64,000 nucleotides of DNA from Myroides sp. 1354 (GCF_030324495.1 NZ_JACAGN010000004.1:62001-126000); one strand, 5' to 3'; numbered from the stretch's first letter, positions 1-9,095 are shown. The notes: generated from the sequence alone by a model not told the origin. Program-made: numbers and translations.

Positions 1-56
1 ACGGATTGCACTCGAGGCATCGGCCGAATTGAACGTAGTTAAATCCGCGCCATCGG
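1..56. repeat. 56-bp direct repeat, copy 1
   Basis: This stretch is repeated exactly at 165-220. It is clearly GC-richer than the surrounding DNA. Its ends form an imperfect inverted pair (a CGGATT near the start, AATCCG near the end), so each unit could fold. It touches the window edge, so more copies may lie upstream. Family unknown. Confidence 0.85.
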
Positions 57-156
57 TAAAGTTGTTTTAAAAGCAGAAGATTATTATTTCAGTTCGGCTC
101 GTAATTACGCAGGTTTAGAATATGAAATCGAAGTTGAGCTATTGTTTATGGGATAG
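43..156 (+). pseudogene. Possible 3' remnant of a coding sequence
   Basis: Between the two repeat copies, the frame after the stop at 40-42 stays open and ends at a TAG at 154-156. The peptide is protein-like (it contains KVVLKAEDYYFSSARNYAG) and ends in VELLFMG. No start codon is visible and the frame is blocked just upstream inside the repeat. It may be the tail of a gene disrupted by, or duplicated with, the repeat element. I do not recognise the family. Confidence 0.25.
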
Positions 157-162
157 ATGAAG

Positions 163-251
163 GCACGGATTGCACTCGAGGCATCGGCCGAATTGAACGT
201 AGTTAAATCCGCGCCATCGGTTTCAGTTAATGCCTCAAGTGCAATCCGTGC
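163..251. repeat. Long inverted repeat (21-bp arms)
   Basis: The arm at 163-183 (starting GCACGGATTGCACTC) is the reverse complement of 231-251 with one mismatch. The 47-bp loop contains most of the 56-bp direct repeat and an 8-bp palindrome TCGGCCGA. As RNA it would form a strong stem-loop. It lies just upstream of a terminator. It could be a small palindromic mobile element or a structured 3' end. Confidence 0.75.
165..220. repeat. 56-bp direct repeat, copy 2
   Basis: Exact second copy of 1-56. The two copies are separated by 108 bp. This copy sits inside a larger inverted repeat (163-183 with 231-251), which the first copy cannot show because the window begins within it. Confidence 0.85.
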
Positions 252-267
252 TATCGAGATAAAGAAA

Positions 268-310
268 AACAAAGCGGATGTCTTTTTTAAGACATCCGCT
301 TTGTTTTTTC
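268..310. terminator. Bidirectional intrinsic terminator
   Basis: A stem AAAGCGGATGTC / GACATCCGCTTT encloses a short T-rich loop and is followed by a T tract on the plus strand and flanked by A/T runs on the other side. It fits a terminator shared by whatever is transcribed rightward into it and by the minus-strand THX gene that starts at 421. Confidence 0.8.
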
Positions 311-316
311 TATTCA

Positions 317-421
317 TTATCCTTTAGAAGAAGTAGGTTTACTAACCTTTCTCGGTCTTTTTCGTCCATATGATTTATTTACAATCTTTCCTCTTCTTGT
401 TTTTAAATCTCCTTTTCCCAT
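317..421 (-). CDS. 30S ribosomal protein THX
   Basis: A 34-residue, very basic protein starting MGKGDLKTRRGKIVNKSYGR and ending KPTSSKG. The MGKGD-KTRRGKI start followed by SYG-(K/R)-RP is the hallmark of the THX/S31e-type small ribosomal proteins of Bacteroidota, which sit in the 30S head and bind 16S rRNA. It is often missed because it is so short. It stands alone, with an A/T-rich leader and the hairpin at 268-310 as its terminator. The start is fixed because the in-frame region upstream carries no other sensible start. The identification rests on remembered family sequence, not on a search. Confidence 0.85.
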   Translation of the reverse strand: MGKGDLKTRRGKIVNKSYGRKRPRKVSKPTSSKG

Positions 422-627
422 AATAAAAAATTAAAGTTTAACATTCGATTCTCCAAGATACGAATTATAATCCAAAGGATAAGTTTTAAGAAGCTAAAAG
501 TATAAGAATCAGTTGTTTTGTTTCTTTTTGTCAGTGTAACGTGCAAAATAGAAGTAGGAGTAAAGAAGGAAATGACTTCCTAGGAAAAGGAGGTGAAAAT
601 TTAGTGGCAAAATGTTGTGCAAATTAG

Positions 628-659
628 TTTGTAGAGTTGCTATTTAAGCCTTATTTTAG
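628..659 (+). promoter_or_regulatory. Candidate Bacteroidota promoter for E1
   Basis: TTTG at 628-631, a 20-bp spacer, then TATTTTAG at 652-659 (one mismatch to TAnnTTTG). The ATG of the E1 gene follows 18 bp later. Confidence 0.45.
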
Positions 660-677
660 TGCCCTTTAAAACCAATT

Positions 678-2663
678 ATGAAACATATAGATTATAACCG
701 AAAAGACCTATCAGATCAAACGTTAGTTGAGCTGTATAAAAGGCTATTGAAACCAAGAATGATTGAAGAAAAGATGCTTATTTTAATCCGTCAAGGAAAA
801 GTGTCGAAATGGTTTTCTGGAATTGGGCAAGAAGCAATATCGGTAGGTATTGTAGCTGCTTTAGAGAACGATGAGTATGTGTTGCCTATGCACCGTAATT
901 TAAGTGTTTTTACCTCTAGAGATATTCCGTTGTATCGTTTGTTTTCACAATGGCAAGGAAAAGGAGAAGGTTTTACAAAAGGAAGAGATCGCTCGTTCCA
1001 CTTCGGTACACAAGAGTTTAATATCGTAGGGATGATTTCGCATTTAGGTCCACAATTAGGTGTGGCAGACGGAATCGCCTTAGCACATAAATTGCGTGAA
1101 GAAAAGAAAATTACCGCTGTATTTACAGGAGAAGGCGCAACTTCAGAAGGCGATTTTCACGAAGCCTTAAACGTAGCTTCCGTTTGGGATTTACCCGTGT
1201 TATTCGTGATTGAGAATAACGGATATGGTTTATCAACACCAACAAACGAACAATACCGTTGTGAGCATTTAGCTGATCGCGGTATTGGATATGGAATGGA
1301 AAGCCACATCATCGATGGAAATGACATCTTAGAAGTATATACAAAGATTGATGCATTGGCAAAATCAATGCGCGAAAACCCACGTCCAGTATTAGTGGAG
1401 TTCTTGACTTTTAGAAGAAGAGGACACGAAGAGGCGAGTGGTACGAAATACGTTCCACAAGAGCTAATGGACATGTGGGAGAAGAAAGATCCAGTTGAAA
1501 ATTACCGTGCTTACTTAAAAGAAATCGGTGTATTAACGGATGCTTTAGATGAGGAAATTAGAGCAGCATTCAAAAAAGAAATCGATACGGATTGGAAACG
1601 CACCCAAGAAGAGGAGCCAATCCAAGCGAATCTTGAAACAGAAATGAACGATATGTACGCGCCATTTCACTACGAACACGTAGAAGCAAGTGGGGAGATG
1701 AAGAACATTCGTTTAATTGATGCAATCTCAGAAGGATTAAAACAGTCGTTCGAGAAACATCCAGAGTTAATCATCATGGGACAAGATATTGCCGAATATG
1801 GAGGAGCGTTTAAAGTAACCGACGGATTCGTAGAGCAATTTGGCAAAGGACGTATTCGCAATACGCCAATTTGTGAGAGTTCAATCGTTTCTGCGGCCAT
1901 GGGATATTCAATCAATGGAGGAAAGGCAATTATGGAAATGCAATTTGCCGATTTCGTTTCGACTGGATTCAACCCCATTGTAAACTATTTAGCAAAAGTA
2001 CACTACCGTTGGAATGAAAAAGCCGATGTAGTGGTGCGTATGCCATGTGGAGGAGGAACACAAGCTGGGCCTTTTCACTCGCAAACCAATGAAGCTTGGT
2101 TTACAAAAACACCAGGATTAAAAGTGGTTTATCCTGCATTCCCAGTAGATGCAAAAGGATTGATGAATACTGCAATTAACGATCCTAACCCGGTTATTTT
2201 CTTTGAGCACAAACAATTGTACAGAAGTATTTACCAGGATGTACCGAGCAACTACTATACCATTCCATTTGGTCAAGCGGCTTTAATAAAAGAAGGATCA
2301 GACGTAACGATTGTGTCTTTTGGAGCGGGAGTTCACTGGGCATTAGAAACCTTGGAGAAACACCCAGAGATTAAAGCAGATTTAATTGATTTGCGTACCT
2401 TACAACCGTTAGATACAGAAACTGTATATAAATCAGTAAAGAAAACAAATAAAGTTATAATTTTGCAAGAAGACACTCTATTTGGAGGTATTGCAAGTGA
2501 CCTATCAGCAATGATTATGGAAAACTGTTTTGAACACTTAGACGCACCAGTAAAACGCGTAGGAAGTATCGAAACAGCCATCCCATTTGTGAAAGCTTTA
2601 GAAGATCAATATTTGCCAAAAGGTAGATTTGAAGCAGCGCTATTGGATTTATTAGCGTACTAA
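678..2663 (+). CDS. Branched-chain 2-oxoacid dehydrogenase E1, alpha/beta fusion
   Basis: A 661-residue thiamine-pyrophosphate enzyme that decarboxylates branched-chain 2-oxo acids and passes the acyl group to the E2 lipoyl protein. Residues 1 to about 330 are the E1-alpha part, with the TPP motif beginning GEGATSEG (151-158) and ending ENN (179-181). The following STPTNEQYR and GYGMESHIIDGND stretches closely resemble branched-chain E1-alpha, favouring 2-oxoisovalerate over pyruvate. From about residue 345 (IRLIDAISEGL) the E1-beta transketolase-like part begins. Fused alpha/beta E1 is common in Flavobacteria. No E2 or E3 gene lies nearby. The valine route at 20367-25831 would use its product. 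purC follows 27 bp downstream, so the two may share a transcript. Confidence 0.88.
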   Translation: MKHIDYNRKDLSDQTLVELYKRLLKPRMIEEKMLILIRQGKVSKWFSGIGQEAISVGIVAALENDEYVLPMHRNLSVFTSRDIPLYRLFSQWQGKGEGFTKGRDRSFHFGTQEFNIVGMISHLGPQLGVADGIALAHKLREEKKITAVFTGEGATSEGDFHEALNVASVWDLPVLFVIENNGYGLSTPTNEQYRCEHLADRGIGYGMESHIIDGNDILEVYTKIDALAKSMRENPRPVLVEFLTFRRRGHEEASGTKYVPQELMDMWEKKDPVENYRAYLKEIGVLTDALDEEIRAAFKKEIDTDWKRTQEEEPIQANLETEMNDMYAPFHYEHVEASGEMKNIRLIDAISEGLKQSFEKHPELIIMGQDIAEYGGAFKVTDGFVEQFGKGRIRNTPICESSIVSAAMGYSINGGKAIMEMQFADFVSTGFNPIVNYLAKVHYRWNEKADVVVRMPCGGGTQAGPFHSQTNEAWFTKTPGLKVVYPAFPVDAKGLMNTAINDPNPVIFFEHKQLYRSIYQDVPSNYYTIPFGQAALIKEGSDVTIVSFGAGVHWALETLEKHPEIKADLIDLRTLQPLDTETVYKSVKKTNKVIILQEDTLFGGIASDLSAMIMENCFEHLDAPVKRVGSIETAIPFVKALEDQYLPKGRFEAALLDLLAY

Positions 2664-2690
2664 ACAGAAAGAACTACACAACATACATAT

Positions 2691-3644
2691 ATGAGTAACA
2701 CAATCACACAGACTAATTTTAAATTTCCAAACCAAAAAAGTGTGTACCACGGAAAAGTAAGAGAAGTTTACACCATTGCAGACCAAGTTTTAGTTATGGT
2801 AGCAACGGATCGTTTATCTGCTTTTGACGTGATTATGCCTAAGGGGATTCCTTACAAAGGACAAATATTGAATCAAATTGCAACGCGATTCATGCAGATG
2901 ACTGAAGATATCGTGCCAAACTGGCTGATGGCTAGTCCTGATCCCAATGTTGCAGTAGGACATATTTGCGAGCCTTTTAAAGTAGAAATGGTAATTCGAG
3001 GCTATTTAGCAGGACATGCGGCTAGAGAATACAAAGAAGGAAAACGAGTTTTGTGTGGTGTTGCACTGCCTGAAGGGTTAAAAGAAAACGACAAATTGCC
3101 ACAGCCCATTATTACGCCTTCAACAAAAGAAGAGTTAGGGTTACACGATGAGGATATTTCTAGAGAAGATATTTTGGCGCGTGGTATTGTTTCGGAAGAA
3201 GACTACCTTGTTTTGGAACAGTATACAAGAGCCTTATATCAAAGGGGAAGTGAAATTGCCGCACAGAGAGGATTGATTTTAGTCGATACAAAATATGAAT
3301 TTGGGAAGACCAAAGAAGGAAAAATTGTATTGATTGACGAGATTCACACCCCAGATTCTTCGCGTTATTTCTATGCAGAAGGATACGAAGAACGTCAAGC
3401 AAAAGAAGAACCTCAAAAGCAGTTGTCAAAAGAATTCGTGAGACAATGGTTGATTAGTCACGGTTTCCAAGGAAAAGAAGGCCAACAAGTACCTGAAATG
3501 TCCGACGAATACATTCAAACCATTTCAGAACGCTATATTGAGTTGTATGAACATATTTTAGGAGAGCCCTTTGTAAAAGCAGATGTTTCGAATATCGAAC
3601 AGCGAATTGAAACGAATGTAGTGGCTTTTTTGTCTAAAATTTAA
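2691..3644 (+). CDS. purC: SAICAR synthase
   Basis: Phosphoribosylaminoimidazole-succinocarboxamide synthase: ATP-dependent joining of CAIR with aspartate in purine synthesis. The 317-residue length is that of the longer PurC type. Visible landmarks are GKVREVY (21-27, nucleotide-binding loop), [10 protein letters not shown] (38-47), LVDTKYEFG (197-205) and the signature [11 protein letters not shown] (216-226). It begins 27 bp after the E1 gene and ends 14 bp before the nitroreductase gene, so the three may be co-transcribed and end at the hairpin at 4301-4333. Nothing about it is unusual except this non-purine neighbourhood. Confidence 0.96.
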   Translation: MSNTITQTNFKFPNQKSVYHGKVREVYTIADQVLVMVATDRLSAFDVIMPKGIPYKGQILNQIATRFMQMTEDIVPNWLMASPDPNVAVGHICEPFKVEMVIRGYLAGHAAREYKEGKRVLCGVALPEGLKENDKLPQPIITPSTKEELGLHDEDISREDILARGIVSEEDYLVLEQYTRALYQRGSEIAAQRGLILVDTKYEFGKTKEGKIVLIDEIHTPDSSRYFYAEGYEERQAKEEPQKQLSKEFVRQWLISHGFQGKEGQQVPEMSDEYIQTISERYIELYEHILGEPFVKADVSNIEQRIETNVVAFLSKI

Positions 3645-3658
3645 AAAGAATAAAGACC

Positions 3659-4294
3659 ATGACATTATTAGATAATTTAAAGTGGCGTTATGCTACAAAA
3701 CGCTACAATAGCGCAGTTAAGTTAGAAGATGACAAAGTGATGCAAATTGTAGAGGCCGCTCGTTTAGCGCCGACTTCATCTGGATTACAGCCTTTTGAAA
3801 TGGTTTTAATTAAAAATCAAGAAGTAAAAGAGCAGTTATTTCCAATAGCAATGAATCAGATGCAGATTAAAGAATGTTCACATCTGTTGATTTTTGCCGC
3901 TTGGGACAGTTATACAGAAGAGCGTATTGATGCTGTTTTTGACAATATGGAAGCAATCAGAGCTTTGCCAAAAGGAGAAATGAATGATTTCAAAAATAGC
4001 ATTAAAGCTAATTTTAAAGGTCAAACTCCAGAACAACAGTTTCAACATGCTGCTCGACAAGCGTATATCGCTTTTGGAATGGCGATTGCCGCTGCGGCTG
4101 AATTAAAAATTGACGCCTCTCCAATGGAAGGGTTTCACAATGATCAATTGGACGCATTTTTAGGATTAGATAAAAAAGGATTAAAGAGTGTTACAATCTT
4201 AGCACTTGGAGAAAGAGATCCAGAAAATGATTGGTTGATGCCAATGAAAAAAGTTAGATTTCCACTAGCATCAATGCTTACGGTAATAGAATAA
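3659..4294 (+). CDS. Nitroreductase-family FMN oxidoreductase
   Basis: A 211-residue protein of the NfsB/FRP-like nitroreductase fold, which uses FMN and NAD(P)H to reduce nitro compounds or quinones in the cytoplasm. The N-terminal LKWRYATKRYN segment and APTSSGLQP (37-45) are the typical FMN-binding region, and the C-terminal LALGERDPEND also fits the family. The physiological substrate cannot be read from sequence. It is the last gene before a clear terminator, 14 bp after purC. Confidence 0.88.
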   Translation: MTLLDNLKWRYATKRYNSAVKLEDDKVMQIVEAARLAPTSSGLQPFEMVLIKNQEVKEQLFPIAMNQMQIKECSHLLIFAAWDSYTEERIDAVFDNMEAIRALPKGEMNDFKNSIKANFKGQTPEQQFQHAARQAYIAFGMAIAAAAELKIDASPMEGFHNDQLDAFLGLDKKGLKSVTILALGERDPENDWLMPMKKVRFPLASMLTVIE

Positions 4295-4300
4295 CAAAAA

Positions 4301-4333
4301 AAGCCCCTGTTTGTAGAAATAGGGGCTTTTTTT
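4301..4333 (+). terminator. Intrinsic terminator after the nitroreductase gene
   Basis: Stem AGCCCCT / AGGGGCT with a 12-base loop, followed by seven T. Confidence 0.9.
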
Positions 4334-4528
4334 ATGCTACATTGTTGAGGATTTAGTAATCAAAAGCTTTTTTTTAAGATAGGATTTTTATATTCTCATT
4401 TTTTTTACTCTTTTAGCGTGTAAAGTTTAAAGGATTAGTGTGGGAATTCACAATAATCCTTGGGTTTAAATTAGCTTTTTTGTTTGGATTATTTTATATT
4501 CGTATCCTGTAAAATATTAGATTACGCG

Positions 4529-6934
4529 ATGAGTCAAAATAAAAAAAACACAGCACTTTCTTTTGAAGATTTCAAGAAAGAGGTTATTCAAGATTATACA
4601 ATTGCAAAGATCAGTAGAGAATGTAGTTTACTAGGTCGTCGTGAAGTTTTAACTGGGAAAGCTAAGTTTGGGATATTTGGAGATGGAAAAGAAGTACCAC
4701 AATTGGCGATGGCTAAAGCTTTTCAAAATGGAGACTTTCGATCAGGGTACTACCGCGATCAAACCTTCATGATGGCAATTGGTCAGTTAAATATCCAACA
4801 GTTTTTTGCTGGTTTATTCGGTGATGCCAATATTGAAAATGATCCGATGTCAGGTGGACGCCAAATGGGTGGACACTTTGCTACACATAGTTTGGATGAA
4901 AATGGGAACTGGAAGAAGTTGACAGAACAAAAGAACTCAAGTGGTGATATATCTCCAACAGCTGGGCAAATGCCTCGTTTATTAGGGTTAGCGCAAGCTT
5001 CAAAATACTATAGAGCGATTCCAGATGCGGATAAAAATCAACAATTTTCTGTTAGCGGAAATGAAGTAGCTTGGGGAACGATTGGGAATGCTTCTACTTC
5101 AGAAGGGTTGTTCTTTGAAACAATCAATGCAGCCGGAGTATTACAAGTACCTATGGTAATGAGTGTTTGGGATGATCAATATGGAATCTCAGTTCACGCC
5201 AAATATCAAACAACAAAAGAAAATATTTCTGAAATATTAAAAGGTTTCCAACGCGATGAACATGGAAATGGATACGAGATTTTACGCGTAAAAGGATGGG
5301 ATTATCCAACCTTAGTTGAGACTTATGCTAAAGCATCTCAAATCGCTAGAGAAGAGCATGTTCCGGTATTGATTCACGTACAAGAATTAACACAACCACA
5401 AGGACATTCAACTTCGGGATCTCATGAGCGTTACAAGAGCAAAGAGCGCTTAGCTTGGGAAGCAGAACAAGATTGTATCTTGCAAATGAGAAATTGGATG
5501 ATTGAAGCCAATATCGCTACTGCTGAAGAGTTAGACGTACTAGATAAAGACTTGAAAAAACAAGTATTAGACGGTAAGAAAGAAGCTTGGAAAAACTACT
5601 TAGATCCAATTATTGCAGAGCGCAATGAATTAGTAGCTGTTTTACAACAAGTTGCTGCTCAAAGCCCAAATAAAGTATTTATTGAAAAGCACATTGCTGA
5701 TTTACAAGAATTAAAAGAACCAATTCGCCGTGATGTACTAACTACAGCACGTAAAGTATTGCGTTTGATTATTCAAGAAGGAAGCAAAGGTCTTTTACTT
5801 CAATTTATTGAAAAATATTACGCAGCTGTACAACCAAAATACAGTTCTCACTTGTTCTCTGTTTCAGATCAAAAAGCAGAAGCAATTAAAGAAGTAGTTC
5901 CAACCTATGATGCAGATGCAGAAGAGGTAGATGCTCGTGTAATTTTACGTGATAACTTTGATTATATTTTAGAACATCACAAAAACGTAACTGTTTTTGG
6001 TGAAGATTCAGGAAATATTGGAGATGTTAACCAAGGGTTGGAAGGGCTACAAGAAAAACACGGAGAAGAACGCGTTACCGATACAGGAATTCGCGAAGCA
6101 ACAATTTTAGGACAAGGAATTGGTATGGCCATGCGTGGTTTACGTCCAATTGCTGAAATTCAATATTTAGACTATTTGTTGTATGCAATTCAAATTATGA
6201 GCGATGATTTAGCTACTTTACAATACCGTACAGTAGGACGTCAAAAAGCACCGTTAATTGTGCGTACACGTGGACATCGTCTGGAAGGAATTTGGCATTC
6301 AGGATCTCCAATGGGGATGATTATCAATGCAATCCGAGGAATGCACGTATTAGTTCCTAGAGATATGACAAAAGCAGCTGGTTTCTATAATACACTATTA
6401 GAAAGTGATGAACCAGCCTTGTTAATTGAGTGTTTGAATGGATATCGCTTGAAAGAAAAAATGCCAAACAACATCGGTCAATTCAAAACGCCAATTGGGG
6501 TTGTTGAAACAATCAAAACAGGTAGTGATTTGACAATTGTATCGTATGGATCAACGTTGCGCATTGTAGAACAGGCGGCTAAAGAACTATTGGAAGTTGG
6601 AATTGATGTGGAAATCATCGATGCTCAATCGCTATTGCCATTTGATATCAATCAAGATGTAGTGAAGAGTTTGGCTAAAACCAATCGCTTGTTGGTTGTA
6701 GATGAAGATGTACCAGGTGGAGCATCTGCTTATCTATTACAGCAAATTTTAGAAGTGCAGAAAGGATACCGTCATTTGGATAGTGAACCTCAAACGTTGA
6801 CATCTAAAGCACATAGACCTGCTTATGGAACCGATGGAGATTATTTTAGTAAACCATCAGTAGAAGATGTATTCGAAAAAGTATATGAATTAATGCATGA
6901 AGTAAACCCAACAAAGTTTCCTAAACTGTATTAA
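4529..6934 (+). CDS. 2-oxo acid dehydrogenase E1 alpha/beta fusion (second paralogue)
   Basis: An 801-residue TPP-dependent E1 enzyme, longer than and clearly distinct from the E1 at 678. The N-terminal half holds the pyrophosphate/Mg region GNASTSEG (186-193) and DDQYG (215-219), a variant of the usual GDG...NN motif. The C-terminal half is an E1-beta/transketolase-like module with GEDSGNIGDV and VSYGSTLRIV. This long form is common in Bacteroidota and usually labelled 2-oxoisovalerate dehydrogenase; its true substrate (branched-chain, pyruvate or another 2-oxo acid) is uncertain. I chose the ATG at 4529 rather than 4484, because the 15 extra residues look unlike the family and a possible -7 box (TATATTCG, 4495-4502) lies inside them. 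Confidence 0.82.
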   Translation: MSQNKKNTALSFEDFKKEVIQDYTIAKISRECSLLGRREVLTGKAKFGIFGDGKEVPQLAMAKAFQNGDFRSGYYRDQTFMMAIGQLNIQQFFAGLFGDANIENDPMSGGRQMGGHFATHSLDENGNWKKLTEQKNSSGDISPTAGQMPRLLGLAQASKYYRAIPDADKNQQFSVSGNEVAWGTIGNASTSEGLFFETINAAGVLQVPMVMSVWDDQYGISVHAKYQTTKENISEILKGFQRDEHGNGYEILRVKGWDYPTLVETYAKASQIAREEHVPVLIHVQELTQPQGHSTSGSHERYKSKERLAWEAEQDCILQMRNWMIEANIATAEELDVLDKDLKKQVLDGKKEAWKNYLDPIIAERNELVAVLQQVAAQSPNKVFIEKHIADLQELKEPIRRDVLTTARKVLRLIIQEGSKGLLLQFIEKYYAAVQPKYSSHLFSVSDQKAEAIKEVVPTYDADAEEVDARVILRDNFDYILEHHKNVTVFGEDSGNIGDVNQGLEGLQEKHGEERVTDTGIREATILGQGIGMAMRGLRPIAEIQYLDYLLYAIQIMSDDLATLQYRTVGRQKAPLIVRTRGHRLEGIWHSGSPMGMIINAIRGMHVLVPRDMTKAAGFYNTLLESDEPALLIECLNGYRLKEKMPNNIGQFKTPIGVVETIKTGSDLTIVSYGSTLRIVEQAAKELLEVGIDVEIIDAQSLLPFDINQDVVKSLAKTNRLLVVDEDVPGGASAYLLQQILEVQKGYRHLDSEPQTLTSKAHRPAYGTDGDYFSKPSVEDVFEKVYELMHEVNPTKFPKLY

Positions 6935-6942
6935 AAAGAAAA

Positions 6943-6973
6943 CAAAAACCTCTCAAATTGAGAGGTTTTTGTT
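6943..6973 (+). terminator. Intrinsic terminator after the second E1 gene
   Basis: Stem CAAAAACCTCTCAA / TTGAGAGGTTTTTG with almost no loop, with the T run inside its 3' arm. Confidence 0.85.
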
Positions 6974-7131
6974 TATTTGATAATTTTAATTTATAAATTG
7001 TGTGTTTCTAAACTATTTTTTTATTTTGTAGATTACAAAATTCTTGTAGTTTTAGGGGAAATGAGAATATTAAATAATCTATAATTGAAGAAATTCTCTC
7101 TAATTTATTATGAAAGCATACAAAATATGAG

Positions 7132-7139
7132 TAATTTTG
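7132..7139 (+). promoter_or_regulatory. Candidate -7 box
   Basis: TAATTTTG matches TAnnTTTG exactly and lies 28 bp before the ATG at 7168. No convincing TTTG is seen at -33. Confidence 0.4.
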
Positions 7140-7167
7140 CAATTGTTTTTTTAAACATAGTTATATT

Positions 7168-8427
7168 ATGGTAAATGATTTATTTGACAGAATACAAAAG
7201 AATAAAGGACCATTAGGAAAATGGGCGTCTCAAGCTGAAGGATATTATGTTTTCCCTAAACTTGAAGGACCTTTATCAAATCGTATGATGTTTCATGGAA
7301 AAGAAGTAATCAATTGGAGTATCAATGATTACTTAGGGTTGGCAAATCATCCAGAAGTACGAAAAGTAGATGCTGAAGCTGCTGCTGAATATGGTGCGGC
7401 TTATCCAATGGGAGCTCGTATGATGTCTGGGCACACTACAGTACACGAACAACTTCAAGATGAGTTGGCTGCTTTTGTACAAAAAGAAGCTGCTTATTTA
7501 CTAAACTTCGGTTACCAAGGAATGGTGTCTATTATTGACGCTTTAGTAACGAAGAATGACGTAATTGTTTACGATGTTGATTCACATGCTTGTATTATTG
7601 ATGGTGTGCGTTTACACATGGGAAAACGCTTTACATATAAACACAATGACATCGAGAGTTTTGAAAAAAACTTAGAACGTGCAACTAAAATGGCTGAAAC
7701 TACTGGTGGAGGTATTTTGGTAATCACAGAAGGTGTATTTGGAATGCGTGGGCAACAAGGAAAGTTGAAAGAAATCGTTGCTTTAAAAGAAAAATATAAC
7801 TTTAGATTATTAGTAGATGATGCTCATGGTTTTGGTACTTTAGGTGCTACAGGAGCAGGAGCAGGAGAAGAGCAAGGATGTCAAGACGGTATTGACGTTT
7901 ACTTTTCTACATTTGCAAAATCAATGGCTAGTATCGGAGCATTCGTTGCCGCTGATAAAGACATTATTGATTATTTAAAATACAACCTTCGTTCTCAAAT
8001 GTTTGCGAAATCATTACCGATGATTTTTACAAAAGGAGCATTGAAACGTTTGGACTTATTGCGTACACAACCCGAACTTAAAGGGAAGTTGTGGGAAAAC
8101 GTAAATGCATTGCAAAATGGACTAAAGGATAGAGGATTCAATATTGGAGATACTAACACTTGTGTGACGCCAGTTTACCTAGAAGGAAGTATTCCTGAAG
8201 CAATGGTGATGGTAAATGATTTACGTGAAAATTACAATATTTTCTTGTCTATTGTTGTTTATCCAGTTATTCCAAAGGGAATTATCTTATTGAGAATGAT
8301 TCCTACAGCAACACATACAATGGAAGATATTAATGAAACTTTAGCGGCTTATGAAGCAATACGCGAGAAGTTAGAAAATGGAACATATAAGCGCATTGCT
8401 GCTGAAACAACAGTAGATGTGTCTTAA
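7168..8427 (+). CDS. Alpha-oxoamine synthase (serine palmitoyltransferase-like)
   Basis: A 419-residue PLP enzyme of the alpha-oxoamine synthase family (8-amino-7-oxononanoate synthase, KBL, serine palmitoyltransferase). The PLP lysine is K251 in FSTFAKSMAS, the PLP-nitrogen aspartate lies in LLVDDAHGFG (D217/D218, H220), and H140 in DVDSHACIID is the ring-stacking histidine. There are no biotin genes nearby, and Bacteroidota make sphingolipids and sulfonolipids, so a serine or cysteate acyl-transferring role is the best reading. Sequence alone does not separate serine palmitoyltransferase from cysteate acyltransferase. It is a single-gene unit bounded by the hairpins at 6943 and 8441. Confidence 0.78.
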   Translation: MVNDLFDRIQKNKGPLGKWASQAEGYYVFPKLEGPLSNRMMFHGKEVINWSINDYLGLANHPEVRKVDAEAAAEYGAAYPMGARMMSGHTTVHEQLQDELAAFVQKEAAYLLNFGYQGMVSIIDALVTKNDVIVYDVDSHACIIDGVRLHMGKRFTYKHNDIESFEKNLERATKMAETTGGGILVITEGVFGMRGQQGKLKEIVALKEKYNFRLLVDDAHGFGTLGATGAGAGEEQGCQDGIDVYFSTFAKSMASIGAFVAADKDIIDYLKYNLRSQMFAKSLPMIFTKGALKRLDLLRTQPELKGKLWENVNALQNGLKDRGFNIGDTNTCVTPVYLEGSIPEAMVMVNDLRENYNIFLSIVVYPVIPKGIILLRMIPTATHTMEDINETLAAYEAIREKLENGTYKRIAAETTVDVS

Positions 8428-8440
8428 AAAATAAACAAAA

Positions 8441-8473
8441 AAAGCTCGAAACATTGTTTCGAGCTTTTTTTAT
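8441..8473 (+). terminator. Intrinsic terminator
   Basis: Stem AAAGCTCGAAA / TTTCGAGCTTT with a 5-base loop, then a T run. Confidence 0.9.
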
Positions 8474-8564
8474 ATAAACACTACAGATGAATAGCATTCG
8501 TTTTTGGGCAGTACTAGTTTATTTAAAATAGACGATCAGTAAATAGACAAATTAAATAATTTCA

Positions 8565-9095
8565 CTAAGTTCTTAGCTTTAAAATGAACAGTTCCACTTC
8601 TTTAATTTTTCCAATCCAGTAGGCTATTCCTTCTTCATTGGTAATTACCTCTTTTTTTCTATTCGGTCGAATTACGCCATACTTTTGCCAATTGCGTTGT
8701 TCGTCCTTTATTTTATCTTGTTTTGTTTCTGGCTCTATACGCGATCGCCAAAAAAGCAACTCCTTTTGGTAGTTTTGGATTATTTCTTCAAAATAATGCA
8801 ATAAGGTCATACGGTCTTTAGGAATGTAGCCTGGACCACTACAACCGCAAGAATGCCAAGTAATTCCAACTTCATACAAATCTTTAATGTGTTGCCAAGC
8901 TTTGTTATTTCCTTTCTTAGGAGCTTCAAAATCCTTGCCCATATTCGCCATTAAATTACCACATTGAGGACATTTAGCTTCTGAATCGATCTTGTTCCCT
9001 TTTTTAATGTCTACCCACAATCGACGTTTAAATGTTTTCTGACATTCAAAGCAGACATAATGTGGTTTGTAAGCTGTCATTGCATATCTACACAT
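8565..9095 (-). CDS. Zinc-ribbon protein of unknown function
   Basis: A 176-residue protein with two CxxC pairs (C15/C18 and C42/C45) that form a zinc ribbon, and a further HSCGCSGPGY segment (81-90). The rest is charged and helical, with many W, K and E. It resembles an uncharacterised protein family I recall from Flavobacteria that starts MCRYAM and carries the same Cys pattern. A role in nucleic-acid binding is possible but not shown. The start at 9095 (MCRYAM) is preferred; the ATG five codons later would also keep both Cys pairs. It converges on the alpha-oxoamine synthase gene. Confidence 0.75.
   Translation of the reverse strand: MCRYAMTAYKPHYVCFECQKTFKRRLWVDIKKGNKIDSEAKCPQCGNLMANMGKDFEAPKKGNNKAWQHIKDLYEVGITWHSCGCSGPGYIPKDRMTLLHYFEEIIQNYQKELLFWRSRIEPETKQDKIKDEQRNWQKYGVIRPNRKKEVITNEEGIAYWIGKIKEVELFILKLRT

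Noticed and set aside
105..317. 70-residue minus-strand frame across the left-edge repeats
   Set aside because: It runs through the terminator hairpin and the inverted repeat and begins inside the THX terminator region; it has no family resemblance.
4529..6934. Calling the second E1 gene a transketolase
   Set aside because: The C-terminal half is transketolase-like, as in all E1-beta parts, but the N-terminal half and the order of domains are those of a 2-oxo acid dehydrogenase E1.
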